DNA from: Streptomyces genisteinicus
Lineage (GTDB): Bacteria > Actinomycetota > Actinomycetes > Streptomycetales > Streptomycetaceae
Length of the DNA: 64,000 nt
Reading direction: 5' to 3'
Assembly: GCF_014489615.1 (NCBI RefSeq)
Contig: NZ_CP060825.1
Span: 1,467,501-1,531,500, forward strand
Shown here piece by piece: positions 1-7,760 of the stretch (position 1 is its first letter; every line of letters starts with the position of its first letter). The translations under genes and the position numbers were made by a program. Under the pieces are notes generated by a model that did not search any database, was not told where the DNA came from, and saw only the letters and a program-made list of their open reading frames with translations.

Positions 1-1
1 G

Positions 2-649
2 CAGATCGAGGGCCTGTCCGTCGGTCTCCAGGCCCGGGTCGAGGTCGAGGGCGGCGACCACGAGGTCAAGCAGGACATCGAGTTCACCAAGCTCCGCCTC
101 GGCGGGGCGTTCGAGGTGAAGGCCGGCGCGGTGCACGTGGTGCCCTTCGGCCTGGAGATCCCGTGGGAGACGCCCGTGACGACGATCGCCGGGCAGCGTC
201 TGCACGGCATGGACATCGGCGTGACCACCGAGCTGGAGATCGCCCGCGCCGTCGACTCGGGCGACCTCGACCCGATCAACGTGCATCCGCTGCCGGCGCA
301 GCAGGCGATCCTGGACTCGTTCGTCCAGCTGGGCTTCCGCTTCAAGAGCGCGGACATGGAGCGCGGTCACATCCGCGGGACGCGGCAGAAGCTGCCGTTC
401 TACCAGGAGATCGAGTTCCTGCCGCCGCAGCAGTTCCGCGGGCTGAACCAGGTCGAGCTGACGTTCGTCGCCGACGACCGCGAGATGGACGTCATCCTGG
501 AGATGGACAAGAAGCCCGGTCTCTTCAGCGAGGGAAGCGACTCCTACAAGGCGTTCCGCGTGGGGCACCACGACTTCGCGTCGACGGACTGGACCGCCTA
601 TCTGAACCAGTGGCTCGCGGATGTCGGCGGTCGCCGCAACTGGCTCTGA
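2..649 (+). CDS. Spo0M-family sporulation control protein (5' truncated)
   Basis: The window opens inside this gene; 215 residues to the stop are visible, against roughly 250-260 for the family, so about 40 N-terminal residues lie upstream. The reading frame is open from base 2. The visible part begins in the arrestin-like beta-sandwich ([16 protein letters not shown], then [10 protein letters not shown]) and continues into the second sandwich with the family-typical HPLPAQ and FLPP stretches. It ends in an acidic, Asp-rich loop (ADDREMD) and a region rich in aromatic residues. Spo0M proteins are cytoplasmic, modulate early sporulation in Bacillus and are widespread in Streptomyces. A PEBP-like gene follows 56 bp downstream on the same strand. 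Family assignment is strong; the cellular role in this organism is inferred. Confidence 0.9.
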   Translation, partial: QIEGLSVGLQARVEVEGGDHEVKQDIEFTKLRLGGAFEVKAGAVHVVPFGLEIPWETPVTTIAGQRLHGMDIGVTTELEIARAVDSGDLDPINVHPLPAQQAILDSFVQLGFRFKSADMERGHIRGTRQKLPFYQEIEFLPPQQFRGLNQVELTFVADDREMDVILEMDKKPGLFSEGSDSYKAFRVGHHDFASTDWTAYLNQWLADVGGRRNWL

Positions 650-705
650 GCACAATAGGTGCTGTTCCGAGGACGCACTGTTACACCCGATTCGGAGGTT
701 CTGAC

Positions 706-1242
706 GTGACCGAGCAGCAGCGGGCGCCCCTGCCGCACGACTTCCACCCGCCGGTGCCGTCGTTCACCGTGGTGAGCGACGACATCGAGCCGGGCTCCGT
801 GCTGGGGGACGCCCAGGTGCAGGCGGAGGGCGACACCTCTCCGCAGCTGCGCTGGGAGGGGTTCCCGGAGGGGACCAGGAGCTTCGCCGTGACGTGCTTC
901 GATCCGGACGCGCCGACGGGCAGCGGTTTCTGGCACTGGGTTCTCTTCGACATCCCGGTGTCCGTCACCGAGCTGCCGGCCGGTGCGGGAAGCGGCTCGT
1001 TCGCGGGTCTGCCGGCCGGAGCGGTCCACGCACGGAACGACTACGGGTCCAAGGAGTTCGGCGGTGCCGCTCCCCCGCCGGGCGAGGACCACCGCTACGT
1101 CTTCACCGTGTACGCGGTGGACACCGAGAAACTGGGCCCGGATGCCGACACCTCTCCGGCGGCCGTCGGCTTCAATCTGCGTTTCCACACGCTCGGCCGT
1201 GCGCAGCTGATCGCGCACTACGCGAGTCCTTCCGGAAGCTGA
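706..1242 (+). CDS. YbhB/YbcL family Raf-kinase-inhibitor-like (PEBP) protein
   Basis: This 178-residue cytoplasmic protein is of the phosphatidylethanolamine-binding family. The ligand-pocket motifs are visible: DPDAP at residues 66-70, followed by GSGFWHWV with the conserved His at 77, and a later YVFTVYAVD strand. The GTG start at 706 is chosen because GGAGG at 694-698 sits 7 nt upstream and the N-terminus ([12 protein letters not shown]) matches the usual family start; a longer open frame runs back into the Spo0M gene but has no ribosome site. A strong terminator follows at 1308. Bacterial members are poorly characterised; kinase inhibition is known only from eukaryotic relatives, so the function here is open. 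Confidence 0.9.
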   Translation: MTEQQRAPLPHDFHPPVPSFTVVSDDIEPGSVLGDAQVQAEGDTSPQLRWEGFPEGTRSFAVTCFDPDAPTGSGFWHWVLFDIPVSVTELPAGAGSGSFAGLPAGAVHARNDYGSKEFGGAAPPPGEDHRYVFTVYAVDTEKLGPDADTSPAAVGFNLRFHTLGRAQLIAHYASPSGS

Positions 1243-1307
1243 GTTCCGGTGCCCGGCGGAAGGCGTTCATGACCTGATCGTGTGAGGCGATTGTTCGTTT
1301 TCCGTTT

Positions 1308-1350
1308 GCCCTGCCCTGGTTCTGGAGAGATCAGGGCAGGGCAGTTTTGT
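1308..1350 (+). terminator. Rho-independent terminator after the YbhB gene
   Basis: An 11-bp perfect stem (1308-1318 with 1332-1342, arm GCCCTGCCCTG) with a 13-nt loop is followed by AGTTTTGTTG. This is one of the few terminators in the window with a T-tract. It ends the transcript about 65 bp after the YbhB stop. Confidence 0.85.
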
Positions 1351-1480
1351 TGCCAGGGGCCGGGGGTTGTCTCTCCGGCAGGCACAGATATTGCGTTGTC
1401 CATCCCGGCGCGCCCGGCCAGAGTTGATGCGAGCCCGAGCCCGCCGACAGGGCCGGGCCGGCGTACGGGAGGTGGGCGGA

Positions 1481-1990
1481 ATGCGGAACACGCTGGTGCT
1501 GAACGCGAGCTTCGAGCCGTTGTCGACGGTGTCGCTGAACCGTGCCGTGGTGCTGGTGCTGCAGGACAAGGCCGTCGTCGAGCAGTCCCACCCCGCCCTG
1601 CGTGTCCGCGCGGCCGCTGTGGAGCTTCCCGTGCCGCGGGTGATCCGGCTCTGCCGTTACGTACGGGTGCCCTTCCGAAGACAGGCTCCGTGGTCCCGGC
1701 GGGGGGTGCTGGTCAGGGACCAGCACCGGTGCGCCTACTGCGGCAGGCGGGCGACGACCGTCGACCACGTGGTGCCGAAGTCGCGTGGTGGCGCCGACTC
1801 CTGGCTCAACACGGTGGCGTCGTGCGCCGAGGACAACCACCGCAAGGCGGACCGGACCCCGGAGCAGGCGGGTATGCCGCTGCTGCACCAGCCGTTCGTG
1901 CCCTCCCCCGCGGAGGCGATGCTCCTCGGCCTGCGGTCCGGTGAGCGTGACGCGCTGCCCGACTGGCTGACGGCGTCGACCGCGGCCTGA
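1481..1990 (+). CDS. HNH endonuclease
   Basis: This is a 169-residue HNH nuclease of the compact actinobacterial type. After an N-terminal beta region (LVLNASFEPL) comes the nuclease module: zinc-knuckle C84-x2-C87 (CAYC), the DH pair at 95-96, N110, and the C115/N119/H120 segment (SCAEDNH). The usual second CxxC is incomplete here: one Cys is visible, followed by an acidic pair. ATG 1481 is preceded by GGAGG at 1468-1472 with 8 nt spacing; an upstream TTG-initiated extension is low complexity and unlikely. The gene stands alone between two terminators. Such proteins may be housekeeping nicking enzymes or repair factors; no restriction partner is next to it. Confidence 0.88.
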   Translation: MRNTLVLNASFEPLSTVSLNRAVVLVLQDKAVVEQSHPALRVRAAAVELPVPRVIRLCRYVRVPFRRQAPWSRRGVLVRDQHRCAYCGRRATTVDHVVPKSRGGADSWLNTVASCAEDNHRKADRTPEQAGMPLLHQPFVPSPAEAMLLGLRSGERDALPDWLTASTAA

Positions 1991-2021
1991 AGCCCCGGCG
2001 GCCGCGCGGGGCGCGTGCCCG

Positions 2022-2086
2022 GCCCGCACGCGCGCCTGAGCCCGCCCCGCGATCACACGGGGGCGGGCTCGGGCGCGCGTGCGGGC
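2022..2086. terminator. Very long bidirectional hairpin between convergent genes
   Basis: Bases 2022-2048 and 2060-2086 form a 27-bp stem with a single G.U wobble (at 2037/2071) and an 11-nt loop. It lies between the convergent HNH gene and TauE gene and there is no T-tract. It most likely terminates both transcripts. Confidence 0.85.
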
Positions 2087-2102
2087 TGTCCGCGGGGGTG
2101 GT

Positions 2103-2870
2103 CTACCTCAGGAGCAGCTGGACGATCGCGAAGACGCCGACGACGACGATGAAGACCCGCAGGGCCGGCGCGGGCAGCCGGCGGCCGATCTTCGCGCCCA
2201 GCTGTCCGCCGATGGCGGAGCCCACGGCGATGAGGAGGACGGCGGTCCAGTCGAAGTCGGCGACGAAGAGGAAGAACAGGGCCGCGATCGTGTTCACGAT
2301 CGCGGCGAGGACGTTCTTGACCGCGTTGAGGCGCTGGAGGGTGTCGTCCAGCAGCATGCCCATCAGGGAGAGGTAGATGATCCCCTGGGCTGCGGTGAAG
2401 TAGCCGCCGTAGACGCTCGCGAGGAGGAGTCCGCCGAAGAGGACGGGCCCGCCGTCGGCCTTGGTGGGGGTGCCGGTGCGCTCGCGGCGTCGCTGGACGG
2501 CGGCGGAGATCCGGGGCTGGAGGACGACCAGGACGAGTGCGAGGGCGACGAGGACGGGCACGATGGTCTCGAAGGCCGTCGGGGGCAGCATCAGCAGCAG
2601 CACGGCCCCCGCGAGGCCGCCGATGGCGGAGGCGACGCCGAGGCGCAGGATGAGCGGGCGCTGTCCCTTGAGTTCCTCGCGGTAGCCGATGGCGCCGCTG
2701 ATCGATCCGGGAATCAGCCCGAGGGCGTTGGACACCGTCGCGGTGACGGGCGGCAGCCCGGTGGCGAGCAGGACCGGGAACGTGATCAGCGTTCCCGATC
2801 CCACGATGGTGTTGATGGTGCCTGCGCCGATCCCTGCGGCGAAGACCGCCAGGAGCTCCCAGATGGACAC
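2103..2870 (-). CDS. TauE/SafE family sulfite/anion exporter
   Basis: This 255-residue integral membrane protein has about eight predicted hydrophobic helices arranged as two similar halves, typical of the TauE/SafE (DUF81) family. The N-terminal glycine-rich segment GIGAGTINTIVGSGT carries the family signature, and a related segment (ASVYGGYFTAAQGI) appears in the second half. Family members move sulfite, sulfoacetate or other organosulfur anions; no sulfur-metabolism gene is adjacent, so the substrate is unknown. The GTG start at 2870 has GGAGG 7 nt upstream. It lies 82 bp downstream of the SPFH gene on the same strand and could be co-transcribed. Confidence 0.9.
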   Translation of the reverse strand: MSIWELLAVFAAGIGAGTINTIVGSGTLITFPVLLATGLPPVTATVSNALGLIPGSISGAIGYREELKGQRPLILRLGVASAIGGLAGAVLLLMLPPTAFETIVPVLVALALVLVVLQPRISAAVQRRRERTGTPTKADGGPVLFGGLLLASVYGGYFTAAQGIIYLSLMGMLLDDTLQRLNAVKNVLAAIVNTIAALFFLFVADFDWTAVLLIAVGSAIGGQLGAKIGRRLPAPALRVFIVVVGVFAIVQLLLR

Positions 2871-2952
2871 GCCATGCCCTCCGCGTTCGGTGAGTCGCCT
2901 CCCCGCCCTGAAGGTCGAGGGGCCTCACCGATCATGCACGAGGGGCTTCGGC

Positions 2953-3903
2953 TCAGTCGATGGGGGGCTGCTCCCGGCGTTCGGCGGTGGGTGCGGACTG
3001 CTTGGGCACACCGCCGCCCATTCCTGCCATGGGGTTGAAGTTGCCCATGGCGCCGCTGAGGCCCTTGAGGGCGTCCCCGATCTCGCTGGGGACGATCCAG
3101 AGCTTGTTGGCGTCGCCTTCGGCGATCTTGGGGAGCATCTGGAGGTACTGGTAGGCGAGCAGCTTCTGGTCCGCGTCTCCGGCGTGGATGGACTCGAAGA
3201 CCGTGCGGATGGCCTGGGCCTCGCCCTCCGCGCGCAGTGCCGCCGCCTTGGCCTCGCCCTCGGCCCGCAGGATGGCGGACTGCTTCTCGCCCTCCGCGGT
3301 GAGGATCTGGGACTGCCGGATGCCCTCGGCGGTGAGGATGGCGGCGCGCTTGTCGCGGTCGGCGCGCATCTGCTTCTCCATCGAGTCCTGGATGGAGGTG
3401 GGCGGTTCGATGGCCTTGAGCTCGACGCGGTTGACGCGGATGCCCCACTTGCCGGTCGCCTCGTCGAGGACTCCGCGCAGCGCGGCGTTGATCTCCTCGC
3501 GGGAGGTCAGGGTCCTCTCCAGGTCCATGCCGCCGATGATGTTGCGGAGCGTGGTGACGGTGAGCTGCTCGATCGCCTGGATGTAGCTGGCGACCTCGTA
3601 GGTGGCGGCGCGGGCGTCGGTGACCTGGTAGTAGATGACCGTGTCGATGTTGACGACCAGGTTGTCCTGGGTGATCACCGGCTGCGGCGGGAAGGGGACG
3701 ACCTGCTCGCGCAGGTCGATGCGGTTGCGGATGGAGTCGATGAACGGGACGACGATGTTCAGTCCCGCGTTGAGGGTGCGGGTGTAGCGTCCGAACCGTT
3801 CGACGATGGCGGCGCTGGCCTGCGGGATGACCTGGATCGTCTTGATCAGGGCGATGAAGACCAGCACCACCAGAATGATCAGGACGATGATGATCGGTTG
3901 CAT
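2953..3903 (-). CDS. SPFH/Band 7 (stomatin/prohibitin) family membrane protein
   Basis: This 316-residue protein has an N-terminal membrane anchor (residues 1-20, PIIIVLIILVVLVFIALI), then an SPFH domain (about 25-200; VPQASAAIVERFGRY, DNLVVNIDTVIYYQVTD). A long Ala/Glu/Arg coiled coil follows, with imperfect repeats of the type ILTAEGxxQ at about 215-255. The C-terminal tail is Gly/Met/Pro rich. It resembles QmcA/HflK-like scaffold proteins that organise membrane microdomains and proteases. The NfeD gene lies upstream on the same strand (162 bp away), the classical NfeD-SPFH pairing. ATG 3903 is the only sensible start. Confidence 0.93.
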   Translation of the reverse strand: MQPIIIVLIILVVLVFIALIKTIQVIPQASAAIVERFGRYTRTLNAGLNIVVPFIDSIRNRIDLREQVVPFPPQPVITQDNLVVNIDTVIYYQVTDARAATYEVASYIQAIEQLTVTTLRNIIGGMDLERTLTSREEINAALRGVLDEATGKWGIRVNRVELKAIEPPTSIQDSMEKQMRADRDKRAAILTAEGIRQSQILTAEGEKQSAILRAEGEAKAAALRAEGEAQAIRTVFESIHAGDADQKLLAYQYLQMLPKIAEGDANKLWIVPSEIGDALKGLSGAMGNFNPMAGMGGGVPKQSAPTAERREQPPID

Positions 3904-4065
3904 CGCGTTCCCTGTGCCCTTCGCTGCCGGTGATGAGCGGACCGAGCGTGTTCCGCGGGCCGGGCCCGGGTGGTCCGGCGGTTGTCGATGATCAGTTTCC
4001 CAGAACGCGGGCCGTGCTGTGGGCAGTTCGGCCTGTTCGGTCCGGGGACACGGGTCGACGGTACG

Positions 4066-4494
4066 TCACATGACGACCGCGGTGGCACCGTCGATGTCGA
4101 CGACGTCGACCTGGCGGCCCTCCTCGAAGACCAGCGAGTCGTCGTAGGAGCGGGCGGACCAGATCTCGCCGGCCAGCTTGACGCGGCCGCCCCGGCCGTC
4201 GACGCGCTCCACGACGACGGCCTGGCGGCCCTTCAGCGCGTCGATGCCGCTGGCGAATCCGGGCTGCCGGCTTCGCTGGCGTGCCGCGAGCGGGCGCACC
4301 ACGGCGATGAGGGCGACGGAGACCGCGACGAAGACGAGGACCTGGGCGACGACACCTCCGCCCACGGCCGCGACGACCGCGGCGGCGACCGCCCCCGCGG
4401 AGAACATGCCGAACTCGGGCATCGCGGTGAGGACGAGCGGAATGCCCAGCCCGACCGCGCCGATCAGCCACCACACCCATGCGTCGATGTCCAC
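4066..4494 (-). CDS. NfeD-family membrane protein
   Basis: This 142-residue short-form NfeD has three to four hydrophobic helices in residues 5-75 (WVWWLIGAVGLGIPLVL, VLVFVAVSVALIAVV) and then a soluble OB-fold (about 85-142; GRQAVVVERVDGRGGRVKLAGEIWSA). It lacks the Ser protease domain of long NfeD proteins. NfeD OB-folds interact with SPFH proteins, and the SPFH gene is the next gene on the same strand. The start GTG at 4494 has a TACCAT hexamer (minus strand, 4501-4506) exactly 6 nt upstream and no Shine-Dalgarno, which suggests a leaderless mRNA. Confidence 0.9.
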   Translation of the reverse strand: MDIDAWVWWLIGAVGLGIPLVLTAMPEFGMFSAGAVAAAVVAAVGGGVVAQVLVFVAVSVALIAVVRPLAARQRSRQPGFASGIDALKGRQAVVVERVDGRGGRVKLAGEIWSARSYDDSLVFEEGRQVDVVDIDGATAVVM

Positions 4495-4500
4495 ACCGTC

Positions 4501-4506
4501 ATGGTA
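4501..4506 (-). promoter_or_regulatory. Probable -10 element of a leaderless promoter (NfeD gene)
   Basis: On the minus strand TACCAT (TANNNT) ends 6 nt before the GTG start of the NfeD gene, which puts transcription start at or next to the start codon. No convincing -35 is seen. Confidence 0.5.
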
Positions 4507-4674
4507 GGTGCGCCGGTCGCCGTCGGGACAGAGGGCATGGGCAAATAGCCCCTGCCCGGGCGGGAGTTCGGCGGCGCGGGTGCGGCTGCGGCGGGCAGGG
4601 GGCGGGCCGCGGCGGGTGTGCGTGCCCCGGAGGCGGGGTGGCGGACCGGGAGGCGCAGGGGCGGTCCCGGGCGG

Positions 4675-5466
4675 TCAGCCCAGGGGGAGCCCGTGGGCGG
4701 TCCACCGGTCGGCGGCGCGCTCGACGACCAGCGGCAGACCGAAGCAGAGGGAGAGGTTGCGCGAGGTGAGCTCGGTCTCCATCGGGCCGGCCGCGAGGAC
4801 CTTGCCCTGCCGGATCATGAGGACGTGGGTGAAGCCGGGGGCGATCTCCTCGACATGGTGGGTCACCATGATCATCGAGGGGGCGTACGGGTCGCGGGCG
4901 AGCCGGCCGAGGCGGCGCACCAGGTCCTCGCGGCCGCCGAGGTCGAGGCCGGCCGCGGGCTCGTCCAGGAGCAGCAGTTCGGGGTCGGTCATCATGGCGC
5001 GGGCGATCATGGTGCGCTTGCGCTCGCCCTCGGAGAGGGTGCCGAACCTGCGGTCGAGGTACTCGGTCATGCCGAGGCGGTCGAGGAAGGCGCGGGCGCG
5101 CTGCTCGTCGACCTCGTCGTAGTCCTCGTGCCAGGTGGCGGTCATGCCGTAGGCGGCGGTGAGCACGGTCTGGAGGACGGTCTGGCGCTTGGGGAGCTTC
5201 TCCGCCATGGCGATGCCCGCGACGCCGATCCGGGGGCGGAGCTCGAAGACGTCGACGCCGCCGAGCCGCTCGCCGAGGATGCGGGCCGTGCCGGCGGTCG
5301 GGAAGAGGTAGCTGGACGCGATGTTGAGCAGGGTCGTCTTGCCGGCGCCGTTGGGGCCGAGGATGACCCAGCGCTCCCCCTCCTTGACCGACCAGGAGAC
5401 GTCGTCCACCAGAGCGCGTCCGTCGCGGACCACGGATACGTCCACCAGCTCCAGTACATCGCTCAT
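4675..5466 (-). CDS. Orphan ABC transporter ATP-binding protein
   Basis: This 263-residue single nucleotide-binding domain has Walker A GPNGAGKT (37-44), a degenerate signature LSEGE (144-148) in place of LSGGQ, Walker B LLLLDEP (about 164-170), and an H-loop in VTHHVEE. LSEGE with the preceding GTLSEGERKR is typical of a YlmA/ModF-like subgroup. No permease or binding protein lies nearby, so its partner is unknown; it may act in metal or small-molecule uptake or as a soluble ATPase. ATG 5466 (MSDVLELVDV) is preferred over a longer frame because a GGGGAGA lies about 11 nt upstream and the longer N-terminus is not family-like. Confidence 0.85.
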   Translation of the reverse strand: MSDVLELVDVSVVRDGRALVDDVSWSVKEGERWVILGPNGAGKTTLLNIASSYLFPTAGTARILGERLGGVDVFELRPRIGVAGIAMAEKLPKRQTVLQTVLTAAYGMTATWHEDYDEVDEQRARAFLDRLGMTEYLDRRFGTLSEGERKRTMIARAMMTDPELLLLDEPAAGLDLGGREDLVRRLGRLARDPYAPSMIMVTHHVEEIAPGFTHVLMIRQGKVLAAGPMETELTSRNLSLCFGLPLVVERAADRWTAHGLPLG

Positions 5467-5703
5467 GAGCGCGTTGTCTCCCCATGCGTCGTCGAGGTCT
5501 TCGGGTGCGTGTGTGCCGTTCGGACACCTCACCTGTGCGCACCTGTGGGCACTGCACCCAGGGGAAAACCTACGCCACCCGCCGGGCGTGCCGGTGCCCG
5601 GTCCCGCGCTTGGGTCCCTCCTCCTCGCGCGGGCGGGGTGACGGCGCTCCCCGCGGCGGCGGGCAGCCCTTCGGCAGGAAGGAGCCGCCCGCGCGGCACA
5701 CCC

Positions 5704-5709
5704 TAGGGT
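5704..5709 (+). promoter_or_regulatory. -10 element within a 16-bp palindrome, leaderless promoter
   Basis: TAGGGT at 5704-5709 lies 6 nt before ATG 5716 and sits inside the perfect palindrome CACACCCTAGGGTGTG (5697-5712). There is no Shine-Dalgarno, so a leaderless transcript is likely. The palindrome could double as an operator. Confidence 0.55.
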
Positions 5710-5715
5710 GTGGGC

Positions 5716-6507
5716 ATGCTTTCGGAACCACGTTCAGGACGTCTGGCCGCATGGGGCAACGCCCTCCTGGCCCACCGGGTGTCGCCCGACGACGCGGCGC
5801 TCGCGATCGTCGGCGAGGACGCCGTGCACCGTGTCGAGGGGCTGCCGGGCGAGGCGGGACCGGTCGGGCTGACCCTGGCGCTGGGGCGGCTGCGGACGCT
5901 CGGGGTGGCGGGGTACCGGCTGGCGCTGCCCGCGCCGGGGCACCCGCTGGGTCTGAGCGGTCCGCCGGAGTTCAACGCGCGCGCTCTGGAGGCGGAGGAG
6001 GCGGTCGTCGGCACGGGGGCTCCGTACGGGCTGGTGCCCGAGGTGCGCGAGGCGGGCCCGGAGGGGGACGTGCACACGGAGGTGGTCTGGCACTGCCTGC
6101 CGGTGCGCGAGGCGCCTCCGGCGGACGTGCCGTCGCTGGGCGAGGCGGAGCGTGAGCTGGCGGAGGCGATGCGGGAGGCGACCGAGGTGCTGACCCGGCT
6201 CGACGTCGCGGCGTCGGGTCCGGTGGCGGAGGCGGCGCTGGACGCCTACCGGGCGCGGGCCGAGCGGGGCTCGGGCGACGTCCTGGCGCCCGGGTACCCG
6301 CCGCGCGCGGTGCGGGTGCTGGAGCTCGCCCGGCGGATCGGGCTGCTGATCTCGCTGGCGTACGCGAACGGGCACGGCGGGGCGGTGAGCGCCTCGGAGA
6401 TGGCGGCGCGCACCGAGGCGCTGCGGCCTGTCGAGCGGGTGGCCCGGCGGGCGCAGGTGGCGGCGTACAACGCGTACGTGGAGGAGCGGGAACGCGGGCG
6501 GGGCTGA
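5716..6507 (+). CDS. Conserved hypothetical protein
   Basis: This is a 263-residue soluble, acidic, Ala/Glu-rich protein with no signal peptide or membrane helix and no motif I can name. The N-terminus (SGRLAAWGNALLAHRVSPDDAALAIVG) is predicted mixed alpha/beta, and the C-terminal third (from about 135) is strongly helical with Ala/Glu/Arg heptad-like stretches. I recognise it only as a conserved Streptomyces hypothetical. ATG 5716 is chosen because a TAGGGT -10 hexamer lies 6 nt upstream. It is divergent from the ABC ATPase gene and convergent with the chaplin gene, with a terminator between. Confidence 0.8.
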   Translation: MLSEPRSGRLAAWGNALLAHRVSPDDAALAIVGEDAVHRVEGLPGEAGPVGLTLALGRLRTLGVAGYRLALPAPGHPLGLSGPPEFNARALEAEEAVVGTGAPYGLVPEVREAGPEGDVHTEVVWHCLPVREAPPADVPSLGEAERELAEAMREATEVLTRLDVAASGPVAEAALDAYRARAERGSGDVLAPGYPPRAVRVLELARRIGLLISLAYANGHGGAVSASEMAARTEALRPVERVARRAQVAAYNAYVEERERGRG

Positions 6508-6548
6508 GTCCCGGGGAGCCCCGGTGCCGGAGGCGGGCCGGACGCGTG

Positions 6549-6583
6549 ACGCCCCGGACCGCGCGGTGCGCGGGCCGGGGCGT
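6549..6583. terminator. Bidirectional terminator between hypothetical and chaplin genes
   Basis: Bases 6549-6564 and 6568-6583 pair over 16 bp with one mismatch (arm starts ACGCCCCGG) around a 3-nt loop, between convergent stop codons at 6507 and 6599. Confidence 0.8.
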
Positions 6584-6598
6584 GGGGTGCGGGGCGCG

Positions 6599-6847
6599 TC
6601 AGCCGTTGACGGCGGCGTTGCCGAACGCGGGGTTCAGCAGGCCGATCACGTTGACCGAGTTGCCGGACACGTTGACCGGGATGTGGACCGGGACCTGCAC
6701 CAGGTTGCCGGAGGCGACGCCCGGGGACTTCACGGCCTCGCCGTGGGCGTGCGCACCGCCGGGGGTGGCGGAGGCCGCGCCCGCGCTCACGGCGACGATG
6801 CTGCCGGCGATCATGCCGAGGGCCGCTGCCTTCTTCAGGTTCTTCAC
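6599..6847 (-). CDS. chpE: Short chaplin, cysteine-less ChpE type
   Basis: This is an 82-residue secreted chaplin. It has a signal peptide of about 27 residues (KNLKK, a hydrophobic core, then ASA|TPGG). A single chaplin domain follows (GNLVQVPVHIPVNVSGN, VNVIGLLNPAFGN). The two cysteines that most chaplins carry are replaced by Ser (VNVSGN) and Ala (FGNAAVNG); this loss characterises ChpE in S. coelicolor. Chaplins coat aerial hyphae and spores with amyloid-like hydrophobic fibrils. GTG 6847 follows GGAGG with 8 nt spacing. It is transcribed away from a two-component system on the same strand, whose stop is 268 bp upstream. Confidence 0.92.
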   Translation of the reverse strand: MKNLKKAAALGMIAGSIVAVSAGAASATPGGAHAHGEAVKSPGVASGNLVQVPVHIPVNVSGNSVNVIGLLNPAFGNAAVNG

Positions 6848-7115
6848 TGCTCTGTTCCTCCTGGGGACATCCGCCGCGGCCGGCCGCCGCGGCACGTCCT
6901 GGAGAACGCGGGGGCGCACCGGAGGATGCGCCATGTGAGTGACATCCACCCGACAGTATGAATCTCTGATCGGAGCGTGACCTTCCGGCGCCCGGCTCGT
7001 CGCACCGCCGCCCGTCCGGGCCCCGCCCGCGCCCGGCGGGCCCCCGCCCCGGCCGTCCCCCGCGAGCCCTCCGGCCCCGGCGGTCCGGCCCGGCCGCCGC
7101 CGTCCAGGCGGTCGC

Positions 7116-7760
7116 TCAGTCGGTCATTCCGTGCCGGACCGCCCACAGCGCGGCCTGGGTGCGGTCGGCGAGGTCGAGCTTCATGAGGATGTTCGAGACG
7201 TGGGTCTTCACCGTCTTCTCGGAGAGCACGAGCGCCCGGGCGATCTCCCGGTTCGACCGGCCGTCGGCGATCAGGCCGAGCACCTCGCGCTCGCGTTCGG
7301 TCAGGCTCGGCCCCCGGCCGCCCGTCTGACCGGGCACGTCCCCGGACAGCAGCGCTCCGGCGACCTCCTGCTGGAGGAGCACGTGCCCCGCGTGCACGGA
7401 CCGGATCGCGCCGGCCAGCGCCTCCGGGTCGACGTCCTTGTACACGTAGCCCGCCGCCCCGGCGCGCAGCGCGGGCACCACCGTGCGCTGCTCGGTGAAG
7501 CTGGTGACGATCAGGACCTTCGCCGGGTTGTCCAGCCCGCGCAGCCTGCGCAGCGCCTCGATGCCGTCCGTGCCCGGCATCTTCACGTCCATCAGCACGA
7601 CGTGCGGCCTCAGCTCCTCCGCGCGGGCCACGCCCTCGTCGCCGTCGGCCGCCTCGCCGACGACCTCTATGTCGTCCTGGACCTCCAGGAAGGTGCGCAG
7701 GCCGCGCCGCACCACCTGGTGGTCGTCGACCAGCAGGACGCGGATCTTTCCCTCAGCCAC
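7116..7760 (-). CDS. NarL/LuxR-family response regulator
   Basis: This 214-residue regulator has a receiver domain (6-120) with the acidic pair D12-D13, phosphorylatable D58 (LMDVKMPG), the switch Ser in VTSFTE and Lys in YKD. A LuxR-type HTH follows (about 150-205; TEREREVLGLIADGRSNREIA, KTVKTHVSNI). The gene starts with GTG at 7760 and overlaps the end of the kinase gene by 8 nt, so it is translationally coupled to it. The pair forms a complete two-component system. Targets are unknown; the adjacent chaplin gene downstream on the same strand is only a positional candidate. Confidence 0.95.
   Translation of the reverse strand: MAEGKIRVLLVDDHQVVRRGLRTFLEVQDDIEVVGEAADGDEGVARAEELRPHVVLMDVKMPGTDGIEALRRLRGLDNPAKVLIVTSFTEQRTVVPALRAGAAGYVYKDVDPEALAGAIRSVHAGHVLLQQEVAGALLSGDVPGQTGGRGPSLTEREREVLGLIADGRSNREIARALVLSEKTVKTHVSNILMKLDLADRTQAALWAVRHGMTD

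Noticed and set aside
4495..4674. Terminator after the ABC ATPase gene
   Set aside because: Only a weak 6-bp stem (4643-4648 with 4662-4667) could be found; insufficient to call.
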